A stretch of 64,000 nt of DNA, from assembly GCF_021347895.1 (NCBI RefSeq), contig NC_067132.1, positions 11,462,995 to 11,526,994 on the forward strand, given 5' to 3'. A model generated the notes under the pieces. It did no database searches and had not been told where the DNA came from. It worked only from the letters and a program-made list of their open reading frames with translations. Source of the DNA: Acanthochromis polyacanthus. Lineage: Eukaryota; Chordata; Actinopteri; Pomacentridae. A program made the translations under genes and the position numbers. Below are positions 10,878 through 22,951 of the stretch, piece after piece; within the stretch, counting starts at the first letter, position 1; each line of letters starts with the position of its first letter.

Positions 10878-11440
10878 GTAAGTAAACGGTGTGTCTCCTT
10901 CAGTTTGTGTGTGTTAGTATAGCTGATAATGGAGCACTGAGTAGTTTCTATGTACAAACGAAACTGTATTTCTAAAACCTTCCACAGTAAAGTCTGACAG
11001 CTGAACACTTTCTTGAAGGGGAATTAACAGAATTCCTCTTCTTAAAAGCGTATTTACACAATTTAGTCTTTTGGTATTTTTGACAAGGCTGCTGTCTGCT
11101 CCACTGCATTATCATCCACGTATGGTATGTATGTAAAATGTATTTAATCCTGTGTTTACTGGTAATAGCTGTAGTTATTCCTCTGTAGTCAGAATCTGCA
11201 GTTCAGTGTTGTTTCACTTTAAACGTGTTTTTACACATATCTTTAGCTGGACATAGTTAAACACTCATTTCATCTCTTTAACCAGTTGCTCTTTTTCAAA
11301 ATGTGTCAGTACTTTAAGAGTGAAGACAAAAACAGCAAACATCCTTGCATGGATATACATACTTAGCCAGTAAAACTGATTCAGATTCTAACTCTGATTC
11401 TGACCAACATCAAGTTTTTAGATTAGATTCTTTTATTTGT

Positions 11441-12270
11441 CACTAACCTTTGTTTATTGTTTGTTGTTCTCTGGCAAAATAATTTCCTCTGTGATAAATA
11501 AAGTATATCTTATTTTAATTCTCATTCTGAAAAAACAACATCAAGTTTTTAGATTAGATTCTTTTATTTGTCACATATAGTACATGTAGTATGGTAGTGA
11601 AATGCAGCGACTGTCCACCAGGCTTTAGAAATAGAAAATGTTCAACTGATAAAAAAATATAAATAATACTAAAAATACGAGATAAACTATAATATACAAG
11701 AACAACCAGGTAAAATGGACATATTTATGGTTCGTAAACAGTGAGATCGTGGATGTTAAAAAGTGAAGATGTGCATTCACACAGAGAATGTGCAGTCTGT
11801 GTGATGTGTAATGTTGACATATTTACAGTTATGTGTTTGTGGTTCTTGTTTGTGAGCTGCTGACTGGAGGTTAGAGTTGACAGTCCTGATGCTCCTCCTG
11901 GTTTTTAAACATTAATTTCTTCTCAGTAAACTGTTGCTCTTTTTAGAAATGTGTGTTTTACTCAGCACTTAGAGAGCAAAGACTAAAACAGTCAGTATCC
12001 TTGCATGGATGTACATACTTAGCCAGTAAAACTGATTCAGATTCAGACACTTTACACACTGTGACACTTCACACAAACACTTTTAGAAACTTACATTTTG
12101 TACTTTGTATTCTTTGTTATTTCTATTTTACTACTAACCTCTGTGTAACTGTGTATTTTCCACTAACCTTTGTTTATTGTTTGTTGTTCTCTGGCAAAAT
12201 AATTTCCTCTGTGATAAATAAAGTATATCTTATTTTAATTCTCATTCTGAAAAAACAACATCAAGTATCT
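11441..12270. repeat. Duplicated retroposon-tail segment in intron 1 of gene A
   Basis: A segment of about 110 bp (tttgtttattg... to ...aaaacaacatcaag) occurs at 11448-11546 and again at 12165-12265. It contains the GATAAATAAAGTATATC type of tail found at the 3' end of CR1/Rex1-like fish retroposons. Genes B (28458-28553) and C (47096-47191) have only the downstream copy, so A gained the extra one. The rest of intron 1 (10878-12828) is AT-rich with no gene seen. Confidence 0.6.
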
Positions 12271-12833
12271 TGAGTTTTGCCACTACATACCACCAGAGCA
12301 GCTTCATTTCTCCTTGACATTTATTCTGAAAATTTCTGGAATTCCACTGGAGGGAAGAAACATATTATACCAGAAGATATTCCTCATTTGCCATTTTGAT
12401 GATGGTGGTAAAGAGTGCTGCCCAACTCATCGGTCCAAAATCTGCCATAGATGCTCACTTGGGTTGAGATCTACTGACTGTACATGATTCACATCATTGT
12501 CATCAAAGTGACCCTTCATGCTCTGTGGAACCCCAATCAGAGTAGAAGTGCTTCATAACAGGATAAAGACGATGATTCGCAACAACTTTGGATCAATTTG
12601 CAGTGATGCTTCCCTTTAAATAAACAAGTGAACCCAAATCCTGGTGGTAAAATTCTCCCCACAGTTCACCAGAGCCACCAAATCCTTTCAGTGTTGGAAT
12701 GAATGGATTCCTTTCATTTGTTGCCCATTTCTATATTCACAGAAGATCAAAGAAACTGATCAAACTAGAGAACAAAATATCTACGTTTGTAATTCAACAA
12801 CTAATGCTCTGTGCTTTCTTTGTTCCAGAAACA

Positions 12834-15800
12834 ATGGCATCTCCAAGCCCCCTAGCTCAGGCCAACACCAAATTCTCTCTGGCTTTGTTAAAGAACCTCG
12901 GCGATAATGACAAGACAGCAAACCTCTTCTACTCCCCCTTCAGCATCTCTTCTGCCCTGGCTATGGTGATGCTGGGGGCGAGGGGCAACACAGAAGCGCA
13001 GATGTCAGAGGTACAGCGCACCTTCACCTACACAACAACTGTCTTTGGTCGAAGTAACAAATGAACATTGATAGCACTACAGGTGGGTGCACCTGGATCA
13101 GTCTGGTTTTGAGGCAGAGTGTGTCTTCTGAGTTTACCTTTACAATTACTCAACATCACTTGAAGACAAACAACACTTAACAGTAAAGCTCCATGATGGG
13201 AAGGCTTTGAATTTGATATGAATGGAAGCTACAGAGGAGTTCTGAAGGTGTGAAGCCTCCATTCTGTATGAATCACCAGTTTTGTCTTCCGCTGTCAGCA
13301 AAAATGACAAAGATCTGTTATGATCCTGCTCCAGTTCCTGCCCTTCTTCCTCCTTTTTCCTTCTTTTCCCCATTTCTGCTCATCTGTGTGTGTCTTGACT
13401 TGTTTTTCTTTGGCTCCCTCTGTCTGTCATCTCTCCCTCCTGTCATTCTCCCAGTCACTCACCCTCTTGCATTGCCAGCTGATTACCCAAATGACTATCA
13501 GCTGCAGTGATTGCTGAACTCACCTCACCTGTCGACAAACTCTCTATTTAAACCCCACTCATTGCCTAATTCACATGTTGCTACAGCTTCTGTCCCCCAC
13601 AAGACTTACTACCTCTGGATTGCTTCTGTTGATGGACTTGTCTGCTTTCCCCCCTTTGTGGATTCCCGTCTCTTGGACTCAGTTGTGCTCCTGTCAGTTT
13701 TTGGGTTTTCCCTGTTGTAGTTTCCCCTGGTTGTGAGTACCCTTTCTGAGCTTAGTTCTTAGTTTCATGATCTTCCTTTTGAATTCGTAGTGCTTTACAG
13801 TGTTTGTAGTTGTAGCTTGGTTTGTTTTGATTTTCCCCAGTGCAGCCCTCCCTTTATGTGTTGTTTTAGTTTTCTGCTTTAATAAACCCCTTTTCTGATC
13901 ACACCAGTTAGGCTGTCTCTTTGTGTCTGCGCCTGGGTTCTCCAACCCCCACCGTAACAGATCTGTTCTTTTTAGAGTCCTGCAAAGATTTATGAGAGCC
14001 AGTTGTGTGTTGTGTTACTATGGGAACATGATGGAAAACATGGAGGTTTAAGGGCAATAAAGATTTATGTACATTGAAGTAATCAGTACATGTTATCTGT
14101 TAGTATTATGTGCAGCAGACATGTCCACTTGTCTGTCTGGCTGGGCTTTGTTGGTGAGTCCTTGTCAAAGTTGAGTCATTCCTATGAAATGGGTCACCTT
14201 TAGAGCATCAGGGCAACTACTGCACCTCAGACATGGGGGGGCAGTTAGCTGGAATGTAGGTGTAACTAGATATTATGTAAAAGAAGGCTAACTATTTTTC
14301 AATTTGTCTGCATCTATTCTCATTGTTTAACTCCACATAAGGGGTGTCAACATTTTAAGAGATTGATGCATATTTTAGTCTTGCAGCCAAATATTTTAAT
14401 ATTTAGTGTGTGTGTGACCATCACCAGCCCTCCCTGAAAGCTAAGCTGACATTCTTTATTAGAATTATTATAAAAATTAGGAATTTGGTCCAGGTTTAAG
14501 ACTATTTCTTTTCACTTTTAGCTCTCTGCCAGCTGTTGCAAGTAAGTTTTAAAGATCAACTTACCAGCAGTTGTAAAAGGTGTTACCCAGGAGCTCCACA
14601 GGTTGAAGTTCATACATTATAACTGACAAATATAGTCAGAGTATTGTGAGTACAACCTGACAACATTGTTGGGTGTGATTATCTTCAGCTCCTCTTCTTG
14701 GAAAAGTACAAAAAGTTGTGGTTGAATATGGCAGTGCAATTGCTCAAAATAATTCCTGACATGCATGTAGGGAAGCTGAGTACATTTACAGGTGATTAGT
14801 GTATATTTGAAGGTGATATTTGGATTATTATAATATTTAACTCCAATCATCATCTCTCTGTTTCTTTGTGGTCAAGCTGAGACTGTCCCACAGCTGTATA
14901 GAAGTGTAAAAGTTGTTGATTAAACTTTTCTGTGTATCAAAGTTCCATATTTAATTTCTTTTGTTGCTTTAATAAACCTTAGAAGTCTGAATGTGTGTTT
15001 TTGAAAGTGTAGTTGGTGGAAATTCTCCACCCTGATGCTGACTGCTTGTATCACTAATGATATATCCTTTAGTGCAGGGGTCTCAAACATGCGGCCCTCG
15101 GGCCAAAACCGGCCCTCCAGAGGGTCCAATCCGGCCTGTGGGATGATTTTGTAAAGTACAAAAATTACAGACAAGACATTAACTGCAGATTATACTTTTG
15201 TAAAACTGTAAATTTCCAATAATTTCTAGACCTTGACAAATAGTTTATCACAAAGTAAAATACTGGATTGTTCATTGTTCTTTTGTTGTTTTGTGTCTCA
15301 TTTTTGTAATATTTTGTCTTAAGTTGTTTTTGTCCTTTTTTGTTTCTGTTTCTTATGTTTTTGTTGTTTTCTTTCTCGTTTGTCATTTTGTGTCTCGTTT
15401 ATGTAAAAATTTAGTTGTTTTTGATCATAAATCATTGTTCTTTTGTTTTGTGTCGCATTTTCGTGATATTTTGTGTTTTTGTTTTTTTTCCCTCCTTTTT
15501 GTGGTCTGACTTTTACCATTTTAATCATAAAGTAAAATAGTATATCATTCAGTTCCAGATATCTGTGACTAAATGTTGTGTTCCTTTGTAGACACTCTGT
15601 GATCTGTTAGTTGTAATGTGTAAATGATAAACTGAGTCATAATGTTGCTGAAATTAAATTTGTTTTTCTTAAGAAATTCCAGATTGTTCGTAATGTTTTG
15701 TAAAAAGATCATTCTTTAATTCCTTGAACATTTTCAGAACATACTTTTTTGCACATCCCTGCTCTAGTTTATTAAAACTCCATGTGAACATGTTAGTGAA

Positions 15801-18800
15801 GTTGAAAAGTTGATTTTGACTGCAGGGGGTCTTGAATTAAACAATAAATATGAGGGGGGTTGTACTGTAATATAATGCCTGTGGAACTCAGCCCACATAT
15901 CAGGATGGATGGAAACTTATTGCACACAACTACAGATAAATGACATCCAACCTAACAGTCAGCACTACCACCTGGACCCCCAGGTTCTCTGTTTTACCAA
16001 ATTGTTTGTTAATGTAGCCCTGCCACAGACTGGCGATCTGTCCAGGGTGTCCCCTGCCTTCGCCCAAGTCAGCTGGGATAGGCTCCAGCACCCCCCACGG
16101 CCTTAATGAGGATAAAGCGGTGTATTGAGAATGGATGGATGTTAACACAACATGTGAACAGCTCTACTCTGATGCTGGTTGTCCACCATCATACGTAGCA
16201 TGAAGCACCAATGACAGTTACAATTCCACTACTTGTCACGCAACGGGGCCGGTGAACCCAAGCAGCAGGCAGACAGATGAGTAAAATAAGGTTTATTAAA
16301 GAAAATGACAAAGCACAACTATAGTGACAGGAACTAAGGCAGCGAGAAAAAAAACCAAATAAACTAGGGCTGTGATCCTTCAGGACAAAAATATAACAAG
16401 GCTGAGGAGAAGTACTTACGAACAGAGGAACTCAAACAAAGGGGCAAACATAAATTGAGGTAATCCAAGGGTAGAGTTCAGGGGGAAAATCCAAGAAGGG
16501 AAAAGGCAGAAAGGGTCCAAAAACATGTGTAGTCCAGGTGGGGAACAGGGGCAATGGCGGTGTGTCATGACAAACAATGAACCGGCAAAGACTGAAGGAA
16601 AATGGCAGAGCTTAAATAACAAGGGAAGGGACCAGGTGAATTGGATTGGGCTGATTGCCACAGCTGAGAGTGATGAAGTAATCAAGTGACAGAGCCAAGG
16701 GACAAGCGACAGGGAGAGAGACAGAAGAGGAAGACGACAGACAGAGGGAGACAAACACACAAACCAAAACACACACAGACGGTCAAAATTTGAGAAAAGG
16801 GAGGAAAGGTGGAAAACAGAGGCAAAAGCCAGACCATAACCATGACACTACTGTTCAACAGTTTGGGGTCACCCAGACAATTTACTGTTTTCCATGAAAA
16901 CTGTCACTTTTATTAATGTGCTAACATAACTGCACAAGGGTTTTCTACTCATCAATGAGCCTTTCAACACCATTAGCTAACACAATGTAGCATCAGAACA
17001 CAGGAGTGATGGTTGCTGGAAATGTTCCTCTGTACCCCTATGGAGATATTCCATTAAAAATCAGCTGTTTCCACCTAGAATACATGCACTGACATTCCAA
17101 CCCCCCCCCCCCAGACTACCTCAAAACCGTCTACTGTGAAATACGGACTATTCTAATGTGCAATATCACACTGACCATGCACTTTTATTCTTTTTAACTG
17201 TTTTAACTTATCCTTTTTTGTGATTTTTATTACATGTATCTTGCACTGATGGAGATGCTCTAAATCTCATTGTACTTGTGTATAGTGACAATAAAAGGCA
17301 TTCTATTCTATTCTATTCTAGAATAATCATTTACTACATTAACAATGTCGAGACTGTATTTCTGACTAATTTAATGTTATCTTCACTGTAAAAAAAATGC
17401 TTTTCTTTCAATAATAAGGACATTTCTAAGTTTTCCAAACCTTTGAACAGTAGTGTATAAAAAAACAAGTCTCATCACTTAGTAGGTAAGATGACCATCA
17501 TTCCAGTGTAATATATTGTAATATGCATGTTTGTAACAGGTGTCTACTTTGTCCACAGTGTCTGAAAACCGAGGCTTGTAAGGCTGAAGTCCACTCTGAC
17601 TTTGGTCAGCTGCTGAGTGAGCTGAACAAATCAGACGCTCCGTACGCCCTCAGTGTTGCCAACAGACTCTATGGAGAGCAGTCCTACCAGTTTGTTCAGG
17701 TGTGTGTCTTCTTTTTTCCAGCATATGTTCTGGGTATTCACAAACAGGGTTTGGTTATGCTTATGTTTCATTCAGCTAGCATGACTGAGAAAAGCAGAGA
17801 GGAATGTTGAAGCGGTTTAAGAAGCAATGATGGATATGGGAGTGGGCCCCAGGCCAAAATACAAGCAAAAAGTAAATTAATGACTGTAAAATACTGTTTT
17901 ATCCACAAGAGCTTTTAATTCTAGTAAGATGAATCATGGGGTTCACTTATAACTTACAAATGTGTTGTTTGGTTCGATGGATTCCAGGATTTCTTGGGAA
18001 AAACCAGGAAGCACTACAACGCTGAGCTGGAATCTGTGGACTTCATGAAAAAGTCTGAAGCAGCCAGACTCAACATCAACAGCTGGGTGGAGGAACAAAC
18101 ACAAGGTGGATCAACACACACATTTACTGTGTGTAAACTGACCTGCAAACCTCCTTCTGTCTGTCTGTCAGTCCTGTGTTGGTTTAAGTGCAGAAAGAGC
18201 TATATTTGCAGATATTTTAATACAAACTTACATGGATGTAAATGGCCTGACTGAGCCATGAGGGACATGAAGAGGACCTGTGTTGCTTTGGGTTTGAATG
18301 GCGGAGTGATGATTTGATCAAATTCTATTGAACAAAGGCAGAAACATTTCATTTTGGTGTGTTATGTGATAAATAGAGCTGGAAAATGTTAACAAAGTGA
18401 CAAACTTAAAGTATACTATTTTATATTTTACCAAATGTGACATTGCTTCACTTGCATCAATTCTGTTCACCAGGTAAAATTAAGGATGTGCTGGCCCAGG
18501 GTGTGGTGGACGACATGACCAGGTTGGTGCTGGTCAATGCCATCTACTTCAAGGGCAACTGGAACAAGCAGTTTAAGGAGAGCTCCACACGTGACGCTCC
18601 ATTTAGAGTCAACAAGGTAAAACTGCAGCAGAATGATGATGTGATTCTATTTTGTAAAGTCAAGCTTCAGTTCTGTCTTCACTGTGTAACAGATTTAAAA
18701 CATGAGATGCAACATCATGAGATACTATCAACAGAATGATTTTGCAAACTGCATTGAAATTGATGCATGTTTCAGGCCTTCTCTTCCATGAAGTACAGCT

Positions 18801-20782
18801 GTTTCAGAGAGGTCATAGCAGGCATATGAAAGCCCCCAACAGGAGTGTCCATTCTGGGTAATAGATCTCATGGTGTTTGTATCAGTCATAGACAGGCCTT
18901 TCTATTGGTCTAATAAATGTTGTTTTGTCCACTGACAAAATATTCACCACAGTAAAAAAAAATAAGAGTAAAGACACTGAGTAATAAACAGTGATTTGTT
19001 CAAACAACATTTAGAGATGTAGGACCATCAGGTGGCCGAAACACAGCAAAACCAACTGCAAAGCAAGCCTTAATACTAGATCAGATTTTTATGATGTTGG
19101 TTAACTGGAAAAAATGGAGTTAACATTGATAGTGGTTTGTTCACCACCTGATCAATGCCACTCCAAGTTTCACAGGTTTCTCATTCCTCTTGTAGGCAGA
19201 CAAACCTTGAAACATCCATCCATCCATCCATCCATCCATCCATCCATCCATCCATCCATCCATCCATCCATCCATCCATCCATCCATCCATCCATCCATC
19301 AGCTTTGCTTGTTTTTAGTTCTTGGAGGTCTTTAACCTCTTATCCAAATGCTTCCTCGGTTCTGACTGACTGGTTGGTGTTTATTTAAGGCTACCAGTGG
19401 TTCATTACTCCGCCAAATCCAACATGAATAAAGATTTGGTTAAACTGGATGTCTGAGCTGCAGTCTGTGTGTCTGATAGGTGGTGTCAGAGGCCAACCTC
19501 TCTGTTTATAGACGATCTTTTCAGTTCAACATAGAAAGGTTCTGTGATAGAATAAGTCCAAACATCCAGAACACTTAATGTAGCTTTAAATATAGTGTAG
19601 AATATGTTAAAGAGTTGTAACCAAAGAAAAACAGTGGTTCCACTGCATGAAAGTTTGAATTATGGTGCAGCTGTGGCCACACTCAACAAATGCCTCGATG
19701 ATTACACCCTGCCATGCACTTCTGATTCACTGCAACTGGGTGATGAGCACAAGATTCCAACTGGTGGGAAGTTTCAGGTTTTGTGTTTTTTCTGTTTCAT
19801 GTTTTCAGAATGAAACCAAGTCCATGAGGATGATGTACCAGAAAACTAAATTTCCTTTGACCTACATCCCTGAAATGAACTGCCAGGTAATTCATAATCA
19901 GTACAGTCCATCAGTCAGTATGTCTGGATAATGTGTGTGGGTTTAGTTTTTTCATGTATTCCATAAACTAGTTCATACACATGAACCAAACAGCTGCAAG
20001 GCCGGTTTGTGTATTTACTGTCATGTTTGAAATGTTTGACAGATCCTAGAGATGCCCTACAAAGGCAAGGAGCTCAGCATGCTCATCTTCCTCCCCAATG
20101 ACATGGAGGACAGTACTACAGGCCTGGAGAAGGTACAAACACAAACATTTGCACTTGGGCACAAAACAAAATCTACAAGATACACACAAAGGAATGACTG
20201 ATTATGTGTCCACCACCCAGCTGGAGAAGGAGCTGACCTATGAGAAGTTTGTGGAGTGGACCCGTCCAGACAGGATGTATGAAGTTGAGGTCCAGGTGGG
20301 TCTGCCTCGATTCAAGATGGAGGAGAAGTACGACATGAAGAAGGTCCTGGCCAGCATGGGCATGGTGGACGCCTTTGACATGAGAAAGAGTGACTTCTCT
20401 GGTATGACGTGTTCCTGGATCGTACAAGATACATTAAAGAGCAGGCAGCCAAAGCCTGAACTGGCTACTGAAGTTCTCCCAAATCAATGCTGTCTACACT
20501 CCCACCAGGTACTATATTTATGTGAAGTATCATCTGTCACTCTCTCCTTTAACAGGCATGTCTCCTGCCAATGACCTGGTGCTGTCTGAAGTCATCCATA
20601 AGGCTTTCGTGGAGGTCAACGAGGAGGGAACTGAGGCTGCTGCTGCCACCGCTGTTGTCGTGATGACGTTTGCTGCCGTGATTCCAGCCCCCTTCATCGC
20701 AGACCACCCCTTCCTCTTCTTCATCCGACACAACCCTTCCATGAGCATCCTCTTTGCTGGCCGATACTGCTCCCCTGAGTGA
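12834..20782 (+). CDS. serpinb1: Serpin gene A: clade-B serpin, SERPINB1/leukocyte elastase inhibitor-like, predicted P1 Phe
   Basis: Suicide inhibitor of serine proteases; clade B members act mainly in the cytoplasm and lack a signal peptide, as here. Coding exons: 12834-13010, 17559-17699, 17988-18105, 18474-18616, 19809-19886, 20043-20132, 20221-20401, 20556-20782. All have GT-AG borders and compatible phases, giving 384 residues. The acceptor at 12828 leaves AAACA before ATGG, a good Kozak context. Visible serpin signatures are NAIYFKGNW (~165), the hinge [11 protein letters not shown] (~332-342) and [16 protein letters not shown]. The reactive loop after the hinge is [13 protein letters not shown]; aligned to human SERPINB1, P1-P1' is Phe-Ala, which suggests chymotrypsin-like targets. 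Unlike most family members it ends in an extra Glu after CSP. An intron splits NCQ|ILEMPY. The CD-loop exon is broken (15984). No stops or frameshifts. Confidence 0.92.
13316..13959 (+). mobile_element. Solo LTR in intron 2 of gene A
   Basis: The 644-bp insertion begins TGTTATGATCC and ends ACCGTAACA, flanked by GATC (13312-13315, 13960-13963). Gene C has the uninterrupted site, reading CAAAGATCTGTTC at about 54829. TG...CA ends and a short duplication fit a solo long terminal repeat. The same LTR is at the same site in gene B (from 29605), so it is older than the A/B split. Internal poly-pyrimidine stretches give spurious short frames. Confidence 0.7.
15075..15761. mobile_element. hAT-type repeat in intron 2 of gene A
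   Basis: The element starts CAGGGGTCTCAAAC and ends GTGCACATCCCTG-like (GCACATCCCTG), with inverted CAGGG ends. It carries the GCGGCCCTCGGGCCAAAACC sequence widespread in fish genomes. Flanking 8-mers CTTTAGTG and CTCTAGTT are related; gene C has CTCTAGTG/CTCTAGTT, a clearer 8-bp duplication. The interior has TTTTGT-rich tracts. Gene C carries the same insertion (57308-57827) with an internal deletion, so it predates duplication. Confidence 0.7.
15984..16001 (+). pseudogene. Truncated CD-loop exon of gene A
   Basis: The acceptor ACCCCCAG and the first six codons (VLCFTK) match the start of the intact extra exon of gene C at 58050. After 16001 the sequence changes to an RTE retroposon tail. 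If spliced in, the frame would run through the retroposon to a stop near 16106. Its loss lets exon 2 join exon 3 directly, which stays in frame. Confidence 0.7.
16011..16140 (+). mobile_element. RTE-type retroposon 3' tail
   Basis: The sequence CTGCCACAGACTGGCGATCT, then GGGATAGGCTCCAGCACCCC and a GGATGGATG end, is a fragment I recognise as the common 3' tail of RTE-clade LINEs or derived SINEs in teleosts. It replaces the end of the CD-loop exon and about 0.95 kb of following intron that gene C retains. Confidence 0.65.
16234..16847. mobile_element. Solo LTR inside the MITE of gene A
   Basis: The insertion begins TGTCACGCAACGG and ends AACCATGACA, with a perfect 5-bp duplication CTACT (16229-16233 and 16848-16852). 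Genes B and C have the empty site reading CACTACTGTTC. A 5-bp duplication with TG...CA ends is standard for LTR retrotransposons. No internal domain or coding region is present. Confidence 0.85.
17088..17325 (+). mobile_element. Retroposon tail with (TTCTA)n end, gene A only
   Basis: The segment contains a C-run at 17101-17112, then a LINE-like 3' end (ATCTCATTGTACTTGTGTAT, GACAATAAAAGGC) and an ATTCTATTCTATTCTA tail. It is flanked by CTAGAATA copies, and the site is empty in genes B and C. It is too short to assign to a family with confidence. Confidence 0.6.
19214..19300. repeat. (CATC)n microsatellite in intron 5 of gene A
   Basis: About 22 CATC units. The same repeat in gene C (62115-62226) is longer, about 28 units. 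In gene B this part of intron 5 has been replaced by transposons. Confidence 0.95.
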
Positions 20783-21530
20783 GAGCGTCGTTGTTTAGAG
20801 CAGGTTTTCCCAACAGAGGGAGGTTACAACACATATAATCTGCAATAGTGTAACATTTTATTCTGCATCACTGGAAGAATGTTGAGAATAATCGCTCTAC
20901 AGTTTCTTGTCGCTAATCACACCCTGAGTTCCCGTCCATTGTTTCCAACACCAGGATTATGAGTAAAAACGATGGTGTTGGATCTTCTAAACCTGATCTC
21001 TCTCATTTGTGTCTCTTCTCATATAAATGATTGTGAATTTGTCCTGTGCCTTCCTGAACATTCAGCTCTAGCACTGTTTCGGCTAATCTCATCCTTTACT
21101 TTATGTCTGCAATGCACGTATGGTCCTGTTTGCTGCAGTCTTACTCTACTGTGGTTCATCTCTCCATATTGTCTAGTTTATCCTGCACCTTACATCCTTT
21201 TAATGAATTTAACTGTAAATTGTCCCTTTTTCACCCAGCAGCTCAGACATCAACTGTACCTTTTGGCTGCAATGTTCTCTGCACTTTATTTACATAACAA
21301 GCAATTTCATCATTTTCTATTTTTGCTTGACCAAAAAAGGATGTGATGAAATCAAAAATCACAAGTGCTTGTGTTTTTGGTAGTTAACATAAAGTTCAGT
21401 TACATTTAACTGTACCTTTATGCGTGAAATAAAAATGGATTAAAAGTAAGAAGAACTTACATGAAGGTTTGAACTGGTTTTGAGTCCAGGTCCTTTTGGT
21501 GTATCCCTGTGTTTTTAAATATGGAATAAA
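20783..21530 (+). terminator. 3' UTR and polyadenylation signals of gene A
   Basis: After the stop codon at 20780-20782 there are AATAAA hexamers at 21428-21433 and 21525-21530. The second is followed by a GTGTGTGGTTTGC-type GT-rich element, so cleavage near 21545 is likely. The same arrangement follows gene B (near 44089 and 44186). Confidence 0.6.
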
Positions 21531-21899
21531 AGTGTGTGGTTTGCAAATATTGTATGTCACATTTTTAAAAAAAAAGTTTTTACTGATATTTTGTCTGATG
21601 TAGTTTAAAAACAGTGGAGTTTATAACGTAGTTTAATCATGTAGAAGAGCTAATATCACACTGGATTTCACTGTAGAAGTGATTTTAGTTCTTCTTTACA
21701 ACAAACTGTTTTCATCATGTATCAACTAAAGGCCTTTTTAATCTTAAAAACACAATTTAAATTTCAGTCAGTAACTCTTTTCTGATTGAATGGTTGCACT
21801 TGTTCTATCCACAGCAGGTCAAGAACGATTGCAAAGATTTCTGCTGAAAAACACACAATTTGTCAGTTAGACTGTGATGTATGTGAACATTAAATTCAG

Positions 21900-22190
21900 G
21901 TATATGTTGAATTTTGAATTTTGAATTGAACACATTGGAGGATGAGGTGGAGAGACGGGCACTGAGCAGGATGGAGGCCATTCTGACAAACATGGATCAT
22001 CCACTTCATATCTGCCTCAGTGAGCAACAAAACATCAGTGGACGGCTCCTATCCCTGCACTGCAGGACTGAAAGATTGAGGAAATCTTTCTTGCTGTCAA
22101 TAATCAGGCTCTTCAATTCAAAATGAAACAGATAAGAACCCTGACAGTTGAATTTCTCTTTGGGGATCAATAAAGTGATTCTGATTCTGA
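21900..22190 (+). mobile_element. Rex1/CR1-like LINE 3' fragment downstream of gene A
   Basis: The frame at 21914-22126 encodes DHPLHICLSEQ and RTERLRKSFLLSIIRLFNS, matching the conserved C-terminal tail of Rex1/Babar-type reverse transcriptase proteins. It is followed by the family's GGGGATCAATAAAGTGATTC 3' end with TCTGAT repeats. It is strongly 5'-truncated. An almost identical copy lies downstream of gene B (44560-44845), so it belongs to the duplicated unit. Confidence 0.75.
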
Positions 22191-22951
22191 TGTATTCCTG
22201 CAGGTCTGTCATCAGGAGTTTTTGAACAATCTCTGTATTGTCAAGAATCTTCAGAACTGTATGTCAAAAAATGAAAACATTAGCACTACCTACCGTGATG
22301 GAAGAAGAAGTTTATTTTAAGGGAAAGTAATACTGCTTTGTAGTGGACTAAATATAGGGTGATATCAGCTAATATGGGCCACTTTTTGGTAAATCGCTTG
22401 AAGAACGAACAACAAACAATGTATTCTATTAAAATGTGGTTTTATGGCTAGTAGTGGTTGTTTTCTTTTAATTTTGCATTGAAATTACCTCGTAAATAGG
22501 ATTGTTTAGCTCCTACAGGTCTTGATACGTCAGCTGTGCCAATTTTTTTACACAAGCAAAGTTCAGGTAAAATGGGACGCTGATCCGGTAAGGTGGGCCA
22601 GTCCAACTGCAAAGGGATAGTCATCAATTTTTATTGTAAAAAAAAACTGTCAATATGGCAACATACTGTGTAAGAACAATTTAAAAATATCAGGACAATT
22701 CATTACATTGTAAATAATTAACTGATCTGCTCATGGCAAATGTATTGAATCCACATGGCACTGTGAACTTGGGTATAAAACAAATAATGATAAAAAAAAC
22801 AACAACAACTGCAACCTACTAGGCCTACAAATGGGATGAATGCAAACACTGAATCTCAATAATATCTAAATAGTGAAAATTTTAAAATGTGTGTGTGTGC
22901 TTGTGTAGGTACACAGGTCATGGCCTAGGCTACTTAAAGCACAAATTTAAA

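Larger units (their letters stand above)
16227..17455. mobile_element. Tc1/mariner-type MITE upstream of exon 3 of gene A, interrupted twice
   Basis: This is the common fish repeat starting CACTACTGTTCAACAGTTTG and ending CTTTGAACAGTAGTG. It is non-coding and present at the same place in genes B (31485-31842) and C (59171-59538), so it predates the duplications. In A it is split by a solo LTR (16234-16847) and by a retroposon tail (17088-17325). Confidence 0.75.

Noticed and set aside
12829..13064. Exon 2 of gene A read through to a stop at 13064 as a short protein
   Set aside because: The GT donor after the MSE codons and in-phase joining to exon 3 in all three genes show that the reading beyond 13010 is intron.
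17541..17558. Alternative acceptor of exon 3 (ACAG|GTGTCTACT)
   Set aside because: Using it would bring a TAA into frame within 14 codons; the acceptor GTCCACAG at 17558 keeps the serpin frame.
19114..19388. Frames reading IHPSIHPS in intron 5 of genes A and C
   Set aside because: Translation of the CATC microsatellite in two phases; no biological protein.
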